Assembly: GCA_964463485.1 (NCBI GenBank)
Contig: CAYXDO010000002.1
Location: 1-64,000 of the forward strand
DNA length: 64,000 nt
From: CAYXDO01 sp964463485
Lineage (GTDB): Bacteria; Myxococcota; Kuafuiibacteriia; Kuafuiibacteriales; Kuafuiibacteriaceae
Direction of reading: 5' to 3'
Shown piece after piece: positions 63,648-64,000 of this stretch. A program made the position numbers and the translations under genes. Below the pieces are notes generated by a model. That model made no database searches. It was not told where the DNA came from and worked only from the letters and a program-made list of their open reading frames with translations. Every line of letters starts with the position of its first letter. Position 1 is the stretch's first letter.

Positions 63648-64000
63648 CGTAGGCCTCCGTTCGGATCAAGTCTCGCAGCATGGACTCGACGCGGTATTGG
63701 TGGGTCGTCGCGAAATCTCGCCACAGTTGGATGAACTCGGCGTCGTCGACGCCGGGAGGGTCTCCGACGAGCAGCGACCAGTAATCGGCTACCGTGGCTT
63801 TGGCGAAGGCGTCGCTGTCAGCCGCTACGCGCGCCCACCCGACGAGGTCCGCCACGGCTTGGCCGAAGATCACTCCTTGTTCGGGGGTCTCGCCGATGCG
63901 GGGGGTGTCTTCGGACGTGAACCTTCCCATTCGGCCCCCGTCGTAGGTTCCAAAGGGGAAGTCGGTCAGCCCTTGATAACGCGAGAATGGGTAGGAGAGA
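63637..64000 (-). CDS. DUF1585-like protein, C-terminal part (runs off the window)
   Basis: The frame is open from the right edge to the stop at 63637, giving 120 residues. DLVGWARVAADSDAFAKATV and QLWRDFATTHQYRVESML resemble the C-terminal DUF1585 domain of planctomycete-type cytochrome-cluster proteins. A methionine at 63930 is internal, not the start. The rest of the gene lies outside. Confidence 0.6.
   Translation of the reverse strand, partial: LSYPFSRYQGLTDFPFGTYDGGRMGRFTSEDTPRIGETPEQGVIFGQAVADLVGWARVAADSDAFAKATVADYWSLLVGDPPGVDDAEFIQLWRDFATTHQYRVESMLRDLIRTEAYGEP

Noticed and set aside
1..64000. tRNA or rRNA genes
   Set aside because: I saw no tRNA-like T-loop with a matching acceptor stem, nor any rRNA-like conserved block; a tRNA scan would settle this.

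Overview
The window is high-GC DNA that most resembles a predatory or soil-type Myxococcota (Polyangia-like) chromosome. The reasons are a MYXO-CTERM-type tail on a thrombospondin-3-repeat protein, many lipoproteins with Asp/Ser/Thr/Pro-rich linkers after the lipobox, a gingipain-like C25 peptidase, Dickkopf-like and Kunitz-type Cys-rich exported proteins, a soluble-plus-membrane Ser/Thr kinase, and frequent GTG/TTG starts. This placement is inference from content. It is draft sequence: a 100-N scaffold gap lies at 40350-40449, and several genes carry apparent one-base indels in homopolymer runs (about 1377, 8768, 9070 and 14062).

Region 1 (1-9 kb) holds an HATPase/STAS-like pair, a trypsin-like protease, a peptidoglycan-binding exported protein and three cell-surface proteins (TSP3, ASH-repeat lipoprotein, CGCGC-repeat plus double-Kunitz lipoprotein). 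Region 2 (9-16 kb) holds an FkbM methyltransferase, a methyltransferase-GT2 fusion, a three-gene ATGA-coupled unit (unknown, DUF6036-like nucleotidyltransferase fold, MlrC-type M81 peptidase) and a PLP decarboxylase. Region 3 (15.7-35 kb) holds an ABC-2 exporter operon, the C25 peptidase, a VapBC-type pair, a family-4-type uracil-DNA glycosylase coupled to a Cys-rich lipoprotein, a Ser/Thr kinase, two coupled sulfotransferases, a di-haem cytochrome c lipoprotein, a FadL-type porin and SppA.

Region 4 (35.5-58 kb) is accessory-looking and contains the least familiar material: a 125-aa/741-aa coupled pair (TRAFs-binding-like repeats with a C-terminal Cys/His centre); a membrane transglutaminase-like protein bracketed by two copies of a dispersed palindromic repeat; an XRE-ImmA/IrrE plus PIN pair next to the scaffold gap; a 1,896-residue protein made of duplicated helix-turn-helix-like modules fused to an S-adenosylhomocysteine-hydrolase-like domain; and a tight four-gene operon (57712 down to 51565) with two full-length paralogues (995 and 651 aa) that look like ClpB-type AAA+ cores without a recognisable Walker A. 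These last two loci are the best candidates for an undescribed system.

Region 5 (58-64 kb) returns to ordinary content: a methylmalonate-semialdehyde dehydrogenase, a Uma2-type nuclease-fold protein, and a DUF1501-like/DUF1585-like exported cluster running off the right edge. At least four copies (one partial) of a CACAGAG-core palindromic repeat are scattered between 23.8 and 40.3 kb. I found no tRNA, rRNA or CRISPR array.
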